Source: Streptomyces scopuliridis RB72
Lineage (GTDB): Bacteria; Actinomycetota; Actinomycetes; Streptomycetales; Streptomycetaceae
NCBI RefSeq assembly: GCF_000718095.1
Contig: NZ_JOEI01000003.1
Coordinates: 186,001-250,000, forward strand
DNA length: 64,000 bases
Reading direction: 5' to 3'
The translations under genes were made by a program, and so were the position numbers. The notes under the pieces are model-generated. The model saw only the letters and a program-made list of their open reading frames with translations, was not told the DNA's origin and made no database searches. Every line of letters begins with the position of its first letter. The first letter of the stretch is position 1. This document shows, in pieces, positions 42,980 to 51,685 of this stretch.

Positions 42980-43557
42980 GTTCATACTCTGTCTCACTCC
43001 CCGACTCCCACGGGGCGGAGAGTGGCGGGCAGCGGGCAGCGGGCAGCGGGCACGCGAAACGGGCACCGAGACGGGCAGTGCGCGGTCCTTCACGGGCCGT
43101 GAACCGGGCCTAGGGCAGAGGTCCCGATCCGGGCCTTTGCCTCAAGCGTGACGGACCGCACTAACGGGGCTCTTGCGCCCATCACCCACCCTCGTGTCAA
43201 AATAGGACAAGGAGTCCGGGGAGGGTTCCTTCCGTCCAAGTGTGGGCGGAACGCTCAGCATTGCACTCTATACGGGGGGTCTGTTGACTCCTGATCGCTC
43301 TGTGACTGATCGTATCTGTGACGTGACTGTCCGCTATGGCATGGTCCATCGGCTTCCGCCACTGATGAGCACCTCAGAGGGCAATTCCATCGGTTTGGCC
43401 GACGTGGCTGGACGGATGGTGTAGTTGTAGTGCCGAGGACAAGCCGTTCGTCCTATAACCGACTCGGCCCGCGTCCGCCATTTCGGGCAACGCGGGTCAA
43501 GGTGCAGAATTTAGAGGAAAGAACCGAGATAGTTCGGTTCTCCCGAGGAGGCCGCTC
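42980..43557. promoter_or_regulatory. 578-bp bldC upstream region
   Basis: No gene is supported. A TTGACT (43284-43289) with GATCGT 18 bp further is a weak sigma-HrdB-like candidate. A second A/T-rich spot, GTCAAAATAGGAC, is at about 43197-43209. A perfect 8-bp inverted repeat, AGAACCGA/TCGGTTCT (43520-43541), sits just before the bldC ribosome binding site. The length suggests a heavily regulated promoter. Confidence 0.4.
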
Positions 43558-43764
43558 ATGACCGCTCGCACCCCTGATGCCGAGCCGCTGCTGACCCCGG
43601 CTGAGGTTGCCACGATGTTCCGTGTGGACCCGAAGACGGTCACGCGCTGGGCAAAGGCCGGCAAGCTCACGTCCATCCGCACGCTCGGTGGGCATCGCCG
43701 GTATCGCGAGGCAGAGGTCCGCGCACTGCTTGCGGGTATTCCGCAGCAGCGCAGCGAGGCCTGA
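43558..43764 (+). CDS. bldC: BldC developmental regulator
   Basis: The 68-residue MerR-like winged-helix protein matches BldC along its whole length: LLTPAEVATMFRVDPKTVTR, WAKAGKLTSIRTLGGHRRYR and EAEVRALLAGIP. BldC controls the onset of aerial development and antibiotic production in Streptomyces, binding direct repeats as head-to-tail oligomers. GAGGAG lies seven bases before the ATG. A single-gene unit with a strong terminator 140 bp downstream. Confidence 0.97.
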   Translation: MTARTPDAEPLLTPAEVATMFRVDPKTVTRWAKAGKLTSIRTLGGHRRYREAEVRALLAGIPQQRSEA

Positions 43765-43903
43765 ACCCAGTAAGGCTCATTAGGGCTCAACTACAAGCAG
43801 GGCACAGCCGGGTCCCCCAAACTCGGTCGTCCCGACCCATAGCTCCACACGACGGGCGCCTGCCCCAACAGGTCCCATGCCCTCGCAACACGGGTAAGTC
43901 GTC

Positions 43904-43943
43904 GATCGCGCTGGACTCCGCCGGGTCCAGCGCGATCTTTTTT
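43904..43943 (+). terminator. Intrinsic terminator downstream of bldC
   Basis: A 13-bp perfect stem (GATCGCGCTGGAC 43904-43916 and GTCCAGCGCGATC 43925-43937) followed by six T. It is the only classical stem plus T-run terminator noticed in the window. Confidence 0.9.
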
Positions 43944-44172
43944 GTGCGCCGGGAGGCGGGCGTCCCGGCCCTGCTGGGGCGCTGTGCGGGCACTGTCGGA
44001 GGTGCTTCCCGAAGGGGTCGGGAGGGAGTGCAATTGCACATATTAAATTGGTGGATTGTATGTGGGGTGTAAGCGCCGTCATTCCAGAAACTCATTCGGT
44101 GACTAGCGTCACACCGCGAAGGTCTTGCCATCGGCGGGCGCGCTGCGGATTGGATCATGGCCGCGCGGTGGG

Positions 44173-44385
44173 TCACGTGGCGGAGGCGGCCTGGCCCTCG
44201 GCTAACTCGTCGTCCAGGAAGCAGTCTTCGAGAAAGAGGTCGTCGCCCGCCGAGGGCTCCATGGCGAGCCGCTGGAGGCGATGACAGATCGGGCAGTACC
44301 CGGTGCGATGCGGGTGGCCGGACGCGGCCGCCAGATGGGCGCGCAGCAGCGCGCGGGTCTCATGCTTCGTCGACGATGCCGTCAT
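44173..44385 (-). CDS. Small zinc-ribbon-like protein (DUF6274-like)
   Basis: A 70-residue protein, TASSTKHETRALLRAHLAAA followed by a CPICHRLQRL motif and an acidic tail DDLFLEDCFLDDELAEG. The CxxC plus nearby His and the genomic place near bldC fit a small Streptomyces-specific family I recall as DUF6274. Function unknown. The ATG at 44385 is used; ATG at 44394 adds three residues. The 400-bp stretch between bldC and this gene holds only the terminator and no other gene. Confidence 0.7.
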   Translation of the reverse strand: MTASSTKHETRALLRAHLAAASGHPHRTGYCPICHRLQRLAMEPSAGDDLFLEDCFLDDELAEGQAASAT

Positions 44386-44580
44386 GCACACCACCCCCGG
44401 TGCGGGCCCGTGGATGCGGTGAGCGTGGGGCCCTTCTGCTTAGGTACCCCCGGCCGTTGGCGGCGTCAAGGAGATGCGGGCGCGGCCCGGCGGATTTGGG
44501 TACGCCATTACTGCCGCGTGACCACCGCGTCGACGGCGCTTGCCGTAGGCAATGGGGTCGCCTGTGACACGGCACAACGG

Positions 44581-44614
44581 AAGAGCCCGCATCCGATGGG
44601 ACGCGGGCTCTTCC
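44581..44614 (-). terminator. Terminator of tRNA-Asp
   Basis: A stem GAAGAGCCCGC/GCGGGCTCTTC extended by a few further pairs, just downstream of the minus-strand tRNA. Confidence 0.65.
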
Positions 44615-44622
44615 TCTACTGC

Positions 44623-44697
44623 GGTCCTGACGGGATTTGAACCCGCGGCCTCCACCTTGACAGGGTGGCGAGCACTCCAAACTGCTCCACAGGACCA
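44623..44697 (-). tRNA. tRNA-Asp(GTC), copy 1
   Basis: The minus strand gives a 75-nt tRNA with acceptor GGTCCTG/CAGGACC, discriminator G, anticodon loop CTGTCAA (GTC) and T arm GCGGGTTCAAATCCCGT. An identical copy lies at 51319-51393. Confidence 0.96.
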
Positions 44698-44797
44698 GGT
44701 TTCGCTGCCCCGTAGTGGCGGCTGCGAAACGAGACTCTACAGCAGCTCCGAGGGTCCGGTCGAACTCACTCCCCGCGCACCCTCAACCATGAACGCG

Positions 44798-47700
44798 TTA
44801 CGGCGCCGCCGCGTCGATCGCCTTGATGATGCGCTTGTCCGAGACGGGCTGCGCGGTGCCCAGCGCGTGCGCGAAGTAGCTCACCCGCAGCTCCTCGATC
44901 ATCCAGCGGATGTCCAGCACCTGCTGCGGCACTGGCCGTCCCCGCGGCAGCTGTTCGAGCAGCCAGGCGTACTCGTCCTGCATCTCATGGACCTTCTCCA
45001 TGCGCGTGGTGTCGCGCTGGACGCTCGTCGGCATCTGCTGGAGCCGGCGGTCCGCCGCGACGAGATAGCGCATCAGGTCGGGCAGCCGGCGCAGCCCGGT
45101 GCGGGTGACGAAGCCGGCCGGTACGAGGGCCGCCAGCTGGTCCCTGACGTCCTGGACGTTGTTGACCAGGGTCAGACTGCCCGTGGCCTTCAAACGGCGC
45201 TCACAGGCCTGCCAGGCGGCCAGGATCTGCTGGACCTGCCCGATGGTCCGCACGGTCGCGTCGACGAGATCGGCGCGCACCCTGTCGTACAGCTTCCGGA
45301 ACGATTCCTCGTCCCACGCCGGCCCCCCGTGGTCCGCGATCAGCTTGTCGGCGGCGGCCATGGCGCAGTCGTCGAACAGCGCCTGGATGGAGCCGTGCGG
45401 ATTGCGGGAGAGCGCCAGCTTCTGCTGGTTGGTGAGCTTGTCGGAGGCGAACTTCGCCGGGTTCACCGGGATGTTCAGCAGGATCAGCCGGCGCGTACCC
45501 GCCCACATCGCCTGCCGCTGCTCGGCCTCGGTGTCGAAGAGCCGTACGGCCACGGTCGCGCCCTGGTCGACCAGCGCCGGGTACGCCCTCACGGGCTGGC
45601 CGGCCCGCCGGGTCTCGAAGACCCGGGAGAGCGTGCCGATCGTCCACTCCGTCAGCCCCGTACGTTCGATCGCCTCGCCGCCCGCGCGCTCGGCGGTGGC
45701 CGCGGCGGCCTTGGAGAGCGCCTGACGGGCCTTGGGGCGCAGCTGGAGCTTGAGCTCCTCCAGGTCTTTTCCCTCGGCGTATTCGGCGATCTTGCGGCGC
45801 CGCTCGTCGACGATGCGGAACGTGATCCTGAGATGGTCGGGCATCCGGGCCGGATCGAAGTCGTCGGCCGTGACCGGCACCCCGACCATCCGCTGGAGCT
45901 CGCGGGCCAGCGTCACCGGCAGCGGCTCCTGGAGGGGCACGGCGCGCTCCAGGAACGCCTTGGCGTAGTTGGGCGCGGGCACGTAATGGCGGCGGATCGG
46001 CTTGGGCAGCGAGCGGATCAGCTCCATGACCACGTCCTCGCGCAGGCCCGGGATCTGCCAGTCGAAGCCCTCGGAGGTGACCTGGTTGAGCACCTGGAGC
46101 GGGACATGGACGGTCACGCCGTCCGCGTCCGTACCCGGCTCGAACTGGTACGTCACGCGGAACTTGAGCGGTCCCTGCCGCCAGGAGTCCGGATAGTCGT
46201 CCTTGGTGACGGAGCCGGCCTTCTCGTTGATGAGCATCGAGCGCTCGAAGTCGAGCAGCTCGGGCTCCTCGCGGCGCCGCTTCTTCCACCAGGAGTCGAA
46301 GTGCGCGCCGGAGACCACCTCGTCCGGCACCCGCTGGTCGTAGAAGTCGTAGAGCGTCTCGTCGTCCACGAGGATGTCGCGGCGCCGGGCGCGGTGCTCC
46401 AACTCCTCGACCTCGCCCAGGAGTTTGCGATTGTCATGGAAGAACTGGTGGTGCGTGCGCCAGTCGCCCTCGACCAGCGCGTGACGGATGAACAGCTCCC
46501 GGGACGCCTCCGGGTCGATCCGGCCGAAATTCACCTTGCGCTGGGCGACGATCGGTACCCCGTACAGCGTCACCTTCTCGTACGCCATCACGGCCGCCAT
46601 GTCCTTCTCCCAGTGCGGCTCGCTATAGGTCCGCTTGAGGAGATGACCGGCCAGGGGCTCGATCCACTCGGGCTCGATCTTCGCGTTGACGCGCGCCCAG
46701 AGCCGGGAGGTCTCCACCAGCTCGGCGGACATGAGGAAGCGCGGCGGCTTCTTGAAGAGCGCCGAGCCCGGGAACACCGCGAACTTCGCGCTGCGGGCGC
46801 CCAGATACTCATTCTTCCCTGTGTTTTTCCCGCCCTCCCCCCCGGCGTTCTTCACATCCTTCATCCCGATGTGCGAGAGCAGCCCCGCCAGCAGCGAGAC
46901 GTGGATGGACTGGTCCGCCGCGTCCTCCTCGTTGAGGTGGATGCCCATCTGCTTGGCGACCGTACGCAGCTGCGAGTAGATGTCCTGCCACTCGCGGATC
47001 CGCAGGAAGTTCAGATACTCCGACTTGCACATCCGGCGGAAGGCCGAGGAGGACAGCGTCTTCTGCTGCTCCCTGATGTAGCGCCAGAGATTGATGAAGG
47101 CCAGGAAGTCGGAGGTCTCGTCCTTGAACCGGGCGTGCTGCTGGTCGGCCTGGGCCTGCTTGTCGGCGGGCCGCTCGCGCGGGTCCTGGATGGAGAGCGC
47201 GGCGGCGATCACCATCACCTCGCGTACGCAGCCGTTGCGGTCGGCCTCGATGACCATCCGGGCCAGCCGCGGGTCCACGGGGAGCTGGGAGAGCTTGCGG
47301 CCGAGCGGGGTGAGCCGCTTCTTCGGATCCTTCTGCGCGGCCTGCGACGGGTCGAACGCGCCCAGCTCCTGGAGCAGCTGCACCCCGTCGCGGATATTGC
47401 GGTGGTCCGGCGGATCGATGAAGGGGAACTTCTCGATGTCGCCCAGGCCGGCCGCGGTCATCTGGAGGATGACGGACGCCAGATTCGTACGGAGGATCTC
47501 GGCGTCGGTGAACTCCGGGCGCGCCTCGAAGTCGTCCTCGGAGTAGAGCCGTACGCAGATCCCGTCCGACGTACGGCCGCAGCGGCCCTTGCGCTGGTTG
47601 GCGCTGGCCTGGGAGATCCGCTCGATCGGCAGCCGCTGGACCTTGGTGCGGTGGCTGTAACGGGAGATACGGGCGTTGCCCGGGTCGATCACGTACTTGA

Positions 47701-48772
47701 TGCCGGGGACGGTCAGCGAGGTCTCGGCGACATTCGTCGCCAGAACGATCCTGCGACCGCTGTGGCGCTGGAACACGCGGTGCTGCTCGGCATGCGAGAG
47801 CCGGGCGTAGAGGGGGAGTACCTCGGTGCCCCGGAGCTTGCGCTTCTCCAGGGCGTCGGCGGTGTCGCGGATCTCACGCTCGCCGGAGAGGAAGACCAGG
47901 ATGTCGCCGGCGCCCTCCGAGTGGAGTTCGTCCACGGCTTCGGAGATCGCGGTGATCTGGTCGCGGTCGCCCTCCTCGCCGTCCTCCTCCAGCAGCGGGC
48001 GGTAGCGGACCTCGACCGGGTACGTACGCCCCGAGACCTCCACGATGGGCGCGTCGCCGAAGTGGCGGGAGAAGCGCTCCGGGTCGATCGTCGCGGAGGT
48101 GATGACGACCTTCAGGTCCGGGCGTCTGGGGAGCAGCTGGGCGAGATAGCCCAGCAGGAAGTCGATGTTGAGGCTCCGCTCGTGGGCCTCGTCGATGATG
48201 ATCGTGTCGTAGGCGAGCAGCTCGCGGTCCGTCTGGATCTCGGCGAGCAGGATGCCGTCGGTCATCAGCTTGACGAACGTCGCGTCCGGGTTGACCTGGT
48301 CGGTGAAGCGGACCTTCCAGCCGACGGCCTCGCCCAGCGGCGTGTCCAGCTCCTCCGCGACCCGCTCGGCGACGGTACGGGCGGCGATCCTGCGCGGCTG
48401 CGTGTGCCCGATCATGCCCCGGACCCCGCGGCCCAGCTCCAGACAGATCTTCGGGATCTGGGTCGTCTTGCCCGAGCCGGTCTCACCGGCGACGATCACG
48501 ACCTGATGGTCGCGTATCGCCTCCAGGATCAGGTCCTTCTTCTGGCTGACGGGCAACTGCTCGGGGTACGAGACGACGGGCATCCGTGCCCCGCGCAGCC
48601 GCGTGCGCTCGGCGGACTTCCCGGCCTCGCCGGCGATCTCGTCCAGCACGGCCTGCCGCGCTTCGGGCTTACGGATGCGGCGTGCGCCTTCGAGACGGCG
48701 GCCGAGCCGCTGCGCGTCGCGCAGCGAGACGTCGGCCAGCAGGGTCTGGAGGTCGGCGAAGGAAGTAGACAT
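44798..48772 (-). CDS. hrpA: ATP-dependent RNA helicase HrpA
   Basis: The 1324-residue DEAH-box helicase has motif I GETGSGKTTQIP at about residue 92, Ia TQPRRIAA, II DEAH in IIIDEAHERSLNIDF, III SAT, and VI QRKGRCGRTSDG, followed by the helicase-associated and OB-fold domains and the long C-terminal DUF3418 region of HrpA. HrpA helps resolve stalled or collided ribosomes and unwinds RNA. Full length for the family. The ATG at 48772 is the first start. The 1548-residue plus-strand open frame covering it is an artefact of codon bias. Confidence 0.95.
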   Translation of the reverse strand: MSTSFADLQTLLADVSLRDAQRLGRRLEGARRIRKPEARQAVLDEIAGEAGKSAERTRLRGARMPVVSYPEQLPVSQKKDLILEAIRDHQVVIVAGETGSGKTTQIPKICLELGRGVRGMIGHTQPRRIAARTVAERVAEELDTPLGEAVGWKVRFTDQVNPDATFVKLMTDGILLAEIQTDRELLAYDTIIIDEAHERSLNIDFLLGYLAQLLPRRPDLKVVITSATIDPERFSRHFGDAPIVEVSGRTYPVEVRYRPLLEEDGEEGDRDQITAISEAVDELHSEGAGDILVFLSGEREIRDTADALEKRKLRGTEVLPLYARLSHAEQHRVFQRHSGRRIVLATNVAETSLTVPGIKYVIDPGNARISRYSHRTKVQRLPIERISQASANQRKGRCGRTSDGICVRLYSEDDFEARPEFTDAEILRTNLASVILQMTAAGLGDIEKFPFIDPPDHRNIRDGVQLLQELGAFDPSQAAQKDPKKRLTPLGRKLSQLPVDPRLARMVIEADRNGCVREVMVIAAALSIQDPRERPADKQAQADQQHARFKDETSDFLAFINLWRYIREQQKTLSSSAFRRMCKSEYLNFLRIREWQDIYSQLRTVAKQMGIHLNEEDAADQSIHVSLLAGLLSHIGMKDVKNAGGEGGKNTGKNEYLGARSAKFAVFPGSALFKKPPRFLMSAELVETSRLWARVNAKIEPEWIEPLAGHLLKRTYSEPHWEKDMAAVMAYEKVTLYGVPIVAQRKVNFGRIDPEASRELFIRHALVEGDWRTHHQFFHDNRKLLGEVEELEHRARRRDILVDDETLYDFYDQRVPDEVVSGAHFDSWWKKRRREEPELLDFERSMLINEKAGSVTKDDYPDSWRQGPLKFRVTYQFEPGTDADGVTVHVPLQVLNQVTSEGFDWQIPGLREDVVMELIRSLPKPIRRHYVPAPNYAKAFLERAVPLQEPLPVTLARELQRMVGVPVTADDFDPARMPDHLRITFRIVDERRRKIAEYAEGKDLEELKLQLRPKARQALSKAAAATAERAGGEAIERTGLTEWTIGTLSRVFETRRAGQPVRAYPALVDQGATVAVRLFDTEAEQRQAMWAGTRRLILLNIPVNPAKFASDKLTNQQKLALSRNPHGSIQALFDDCAMAAADKLIADHGGPAWDEESFRKLYDRVRADLVDATVRTIGQVQQILAAWQACERRLKATGSLTLVNNVQDVRDQLAALVPAGFVTRTGLRRLPDLMRYLVAADRRLQQMPTSVQRDTTRMEKVHEMQDEYAWLLEQLPRGRPVPQQVLDIRWMIEELRVSYFAHALGTAQPVSDKRIIKAIDAAAP

Positions 48773-48983
48773 ACCTGGCCCAGGATCTCACCCGCGGCTC
48801 GGGAGTGGCGAACCCATTTCGTCGGCGGACCCGATGCGGCGGCGCGGCGGGTCGGGGGGCCGTATTGCCCGATCGCCATGAGCACCCCTTACGATGCGAG
48901 GCACGTACCCCGTCCCCTTGTCCCCGTCCCCTCGTCCCCGCCCCCTCGTCCTCGTACCGCCGTCCCCCGGAGAGGCTCACCTG

Positions 48984-49388
48984 ATGACCCGCATCGGAAG
49001 CAGGCGCCGCCGCTTCATGGGTGTGGGCGTCGGCGGGGCGCTGCTGGGGATGCTGGTCGCGCTGGTGTTCTGTCTTCCGTCGGCCGCCGTGGCTGTCGGG
49101 ATCATGGGGACGGCCGGGACGGTCGCGACCGAGGCCGTTACGGCCGGTGGCGGCTACGGCGGCCAGACTCCTGGCTGCGGGCGCGGCGACCGGGATGATA
49201 CGGGCACCCCGCCCATCACGCCCACCCGCGGCAGCTCCGTCCATGAACTGCTGCCCGTGCTGCACGACGCCCGCGACACCGCCGGCGCGTGGGGCGCCGC
49301 TCAGGCCGTGCTCGCCGTGACGCCCGACCGCGGGCCGCCGCCGGTCGCCGCGCCCTCTCCGGTCGATCTCTCCGTACTGCGCGTATAG
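48984..49388 (+). CDS. Small exported or membrane-anchored protein
   Basis: The 134-residue protein begins TRIGSRRRRFMGVGVGGALL followed by a hydrophobic stretch GMLVALVFCLPSAAVAVGIM, so a basic N-terminus plus signal peptide or anchor is clear. The rest is Gly/Thr/Pro-rich with one VHELLPVLHDARDTAGAW helix. I do not recognise a family. GGAGAGG lies before the ATG. It is directly upstream of the DsbA-like gene (65 bp) and may belong to the same export/redox unit. Confidence 0.65.
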   Translation: MTRIGSRRRRFMGVGVGGALLGMLVALVFCLPSAAVAVGIMGTAGTVATEAVTAGGGYGGQTPGCGRGDRDDTGTPPITPTRGSSVHELLPVLHDARDTAGAWGAAQAVLAVTPDRGPPPVAAPSPVDLSVLRV

Positions 49389-49453
49389 GGCCCGGCTTCG
49401 CCTGCCCCTTTCGCCCCCCTTTCTCATGGATTGCTACGGAGAGTCGAACACCC

Positions 49454-50275
49454 ATGTCCGCACAGCCTTCCCGCATGTCCTCCCGCCGCGCCGTCGCCAT
49501 CGGCGCCGGAGTCGTGGCCGCCGCCGCTCTGCTCGGCGTCGTCTCGTACACCGCCACCAAGCCCGACACCTCCGCCCGCGTCGCGACCGGGGACAGCACG
49601 GTCGCCGAGGTCTCCGCCGATCCGCAGGCCGGGGTCTATCCCGAGCTGGCGAAGCTCGCCCGCCGCGACGGAGCGGACCCGCTCGCCGTCGGCCGCGCGG
49701 ACGCGCCGGTCGTCATGGTCGAGTACGCCGACTTCAAGTGCGCCTTCTGCGGCAAGTTCGCCCGCGACACCGAGCCGGGCCTCATCGAGAAGTACGTCAA
49801 GAACGGCACCCTGCGCATCGAGTGGCGCAACTACCCGATCTTCGGCGAGGAGTCGGAGGCCGCCGCCCGCGCCGCCTGGGCCGCGGGACAGCAGGGCCGC
49901 TTCTGGGAGTTCCACTCGGCCGCGTACGCCCAGGGCTCGAAGGAGAAGGGCTTCGGCGCCGGCCGGCTCGACGCGCTCGCCCGGGAGGCCGGGGTGAAGG
50001 ACCTGGACCGGTTCCGCCGCGACCGAGCCGGGGACGCCGCCGCGGCGGCCGTACAGAAGGACCAGGAGGAGGCGTACGGTCTCGGCGCCACGTCCACCCC
50101 GTCCTTCCTCATCAACGGCCGCCCCATCGCCGGCGCCCAGCCGGAGCAGACCTTCACGCAGGCCATCGAGTCGGCGAAGGCCGCGGCGGAGTCCGCCCCT
50201 GGGGCCGCCCCTGAGTCCGCCCCCAAGGCCGAAAAGGATGGCAAGGCGGGTACGGACGGCAAGGCGGACCAGTGA
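49454..50275 (+). CDS. DsbA/thioredoxin-fold membrane-anchored oxidoreductase
   Basis: The 273-residue protein has an N-terminal signal anchor (AVAIGAGVVAAAALLGVVSY) and a DsbA-like domain: VMVEYADFKCAFCGKFARDT with the CxxC at about 96-99, WRNYPIFGEESEAAARAAWA and the cis-Pro loop LGATSTPSFLINGRPI. A Lys/Ala-rich tail ends the protein. It should act on exported thiols outside the membrane. The GTGA overlap with the following CcdA-like gene links it to the protein that supplies or removes electrons. Confidence 0.9.
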   Translation: MSAQPSRMSSRRAVAIGAGVVAAAALLGVVSYTATKPDTSARVATGDSTVAEVSADPQAGVYPELAKLARRDGADPLAVGRADAPVVMVEYADFKCAFCGKFARDTEPGLIEKYVKNGTLRIEWRNYPIFGEESEAAARAAWAAGQQGRFWEFHSAAYAQGSKEKGFGAGRLDALAREAGVKDLDRFRRDRAGDAAAAAVQKDQEEAYGLGATSTPSFLINGRPIAGAQPEQTFTQAIESAKAAAESAPGAAPESAPKAEKDGKAGTDGKADQ

Positions 50276-51168
50276 CGGACATCGGGTATCCGGTCGCTCT
50301 GCTCGGCGGTCTTCTCGCGCTGCTGAGCCCGTGCAGCGCCCTGCTCCTGCCCGCGTTCTTCGCGTACTCCATCGACTCGGCCGGCCGGCTCCTGGCCCGT
50401 ACCGGCATTTTCTATCTCGGCCTGGCGACCACGCTCGTCCCGCTGGGCGCCGCCGGTTCCTTCGCCGGCCGGCTGTTCTACGGGCACCGCGATCTGCTGG
50501 TCGTCGTCGGCGGCTGGCTGATCATCGCGCTCGGCGCCGCCCAGATCCTCGGCATGGGCTTCGCCTCGCGCCGTATGGCCGCGCTGTCGGGCCGGATCCG
50601 GCCGACGACCGCGCTGTCCGTGTACGCGCTCGGCATGGTCTACGGGCTCGCCGGCTTCTGCGCGGGACCGATCCTCGGCAGCGTGCTGACCGTGGCCGCG
50701 CTGAGCGGCAGTCCGGTCTACGGCGGGCTGCTGCTCGCGGTGTACGCGCTCGGCATGGCCGTACCGCTCTTCCTGCTGGCCCTGCTCTGGGAGCGGTTCG
50801 ATCTCGGCGGCCGCCGGTGGCTGCGCGGCCGGGCCTTCCGGCTCGGACGCTTCGAGCTGCACACGACCTCGCTGCTGTCGGGGCTCTTCTTCATCGTCCT
50901 GGGCACGGTCTTCCTCGTCTTCGACGGGACGACGGCGCTGCCGGGGCTGCTCTCGGTCGACGACTCCTTCGCGGCCGAACAGTGGGCGCGCGGGGTCGGG
51001 GCGGCGATCCCGGACTGGGTGCTGCTGGGCGGAGTGGTGCTGATGGTGGCGGTGATCACACTGCTGCGCCGGCTCCACGGCCGCGAGCGGCGCGATGGCC
51101 GCGAGGGTCGCGACGAGCGGGCCGAGCCGGTCCCTACCGAAACGGGGGCAACCGGGACGGGGACATGA
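50272..51168 (+). CDS. CcdA/DsbD-type thiol-redox membrane protein
   Basis: The 298-residue protein has about six or seven membrane segments and the two conserved Cys positions of CcdA: LLSPCSALLLPAFFAY (Cys21) and GLAGFCAGPILGSVL (about 130). CcdA-type proteins pass electrons across the membrane to extracytoplasmic thioredoxins, here presumably the DsbA-like product of the preceding gene whose stop overlaps this GTG start. It has a hydrophilic Arg/Glu-rich tail. Followed by a hairpin and tRNA genes. Confidence 0.9.
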   Translation: MTDIGYPVALLGGLLALLSPCSALLLPAFFAYSIDSAGRLLARTGIFYLGLATTLVPLGAAGSFAGRLFYGHRDLLVVVGGWLIIALGAAQILGMGFASRRMAALSGRIRPTTALSVYALGMVYGLAGFCAGPILGSVLTVAALSGSPVYGGLLLAVYALGMAVPLFLLALLWERFDLGGRRWLRGRAFRLGRFELHTTSLLSGLFFIVLGTVFLVFDGTTALPGLLSVDDSFAAEQWARGVGAAIPDWVLLGGVVLMVAVITLLRRLHGRERRDGREGRDERAEPVPTETGATGTGT

Positions 51169-51173
51169 GAAAA

Positions 51174-51202
51174 GCCCCCCGCCGAGATTCTCGGTGGGGG
51201 GC
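51174..51202. terminator. Terminator between the CcdA-like gene and tRNA-Phe
   Basis: A 12-bp stem (51174-51185 with 51191-51202, one G-T pair), right after the coding end; serves the plus-strand operon and the minus-strand tRNA genes. Confidence 0.75.
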
Positions 51203-51223
51203 CCTCGCCCTCACGGGCCGAAG

Positions 51224-51297
51224 TGGCTGGGGCCGGGATCGAACCGGCGACCTATCGCTTTTCAGGCGATCGCTCGTACCAACTGAGCTACCCAGCC
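51224..51297 (-). tRNA. tRNA-Phe(GAA)
   Basis: The minus strand gives a 74-nt tRNA with acceptor GGCTGGG/CCCAGCC, discriminator A, and anticodon loop CTGAAAA (GAA). 21 bp from tRNA-Asp copy 2, probably cotranscribed. Confidence 0.96.
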
Positions 51298-51318
51298 ACG
51301 CAACCTCAACGGCTGCAG

Positions 51319-51393
51319 CGGTCCTGACGGGATTTGAACCCGCGGCCTCCACCTTGACAGGGTGGCGAGCACTCCAAACTGCTCCACAGGACC
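51319..51393 (-). tRNA. tRNA-Asp(GTC), copy 2
   Basis: Identical over 75 nt to 44623-44697. Upstream member of a tRNA-Asp/tRNA-Phe pair. Confidence 0.96.
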
Positions 51394-51685
51394 AAGCGAT
51401 GTGCGAGCACCAGTCTCGCACACGGTATTGCGTGCCCCCAACGGGTTTCCGTCGGCTTCCGCACGAAACCGAACCTGCGGAGAGCTCACAATTTCCACGA
51501 CAGTCGGGCTTCAACGCCGCCGCCCGGGGGGTGTCCCCAGGTGACTGATCAGACACGCTGCGGTCGCCCGATGTCGCTAGATGAGCGTATCAGAACGCAG
51601 GTCATGCCCTGTCCGCGTGATCCACGGGCCCTCGCCGGGGCCCGTTGGGCGGGGGCGAGACCAGGGACTGGTCTCGCCTGCCGCG

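Noticed and set aside
44034..44062. Promoter TTGCAC-N17-TGTATG in the region after bldC
   Set aside because: The -10 hexamer does not fit TANNNT and no plus-strand gene follows.
44552..49198. 1548-residue plus-strand open frame opposite hrpA
   Set aside because: It is antisense to a full-length DEAH helicase with all motifs. Long antisense frames are a by-product of G/C third positions, and the translation has no recognisable domain.
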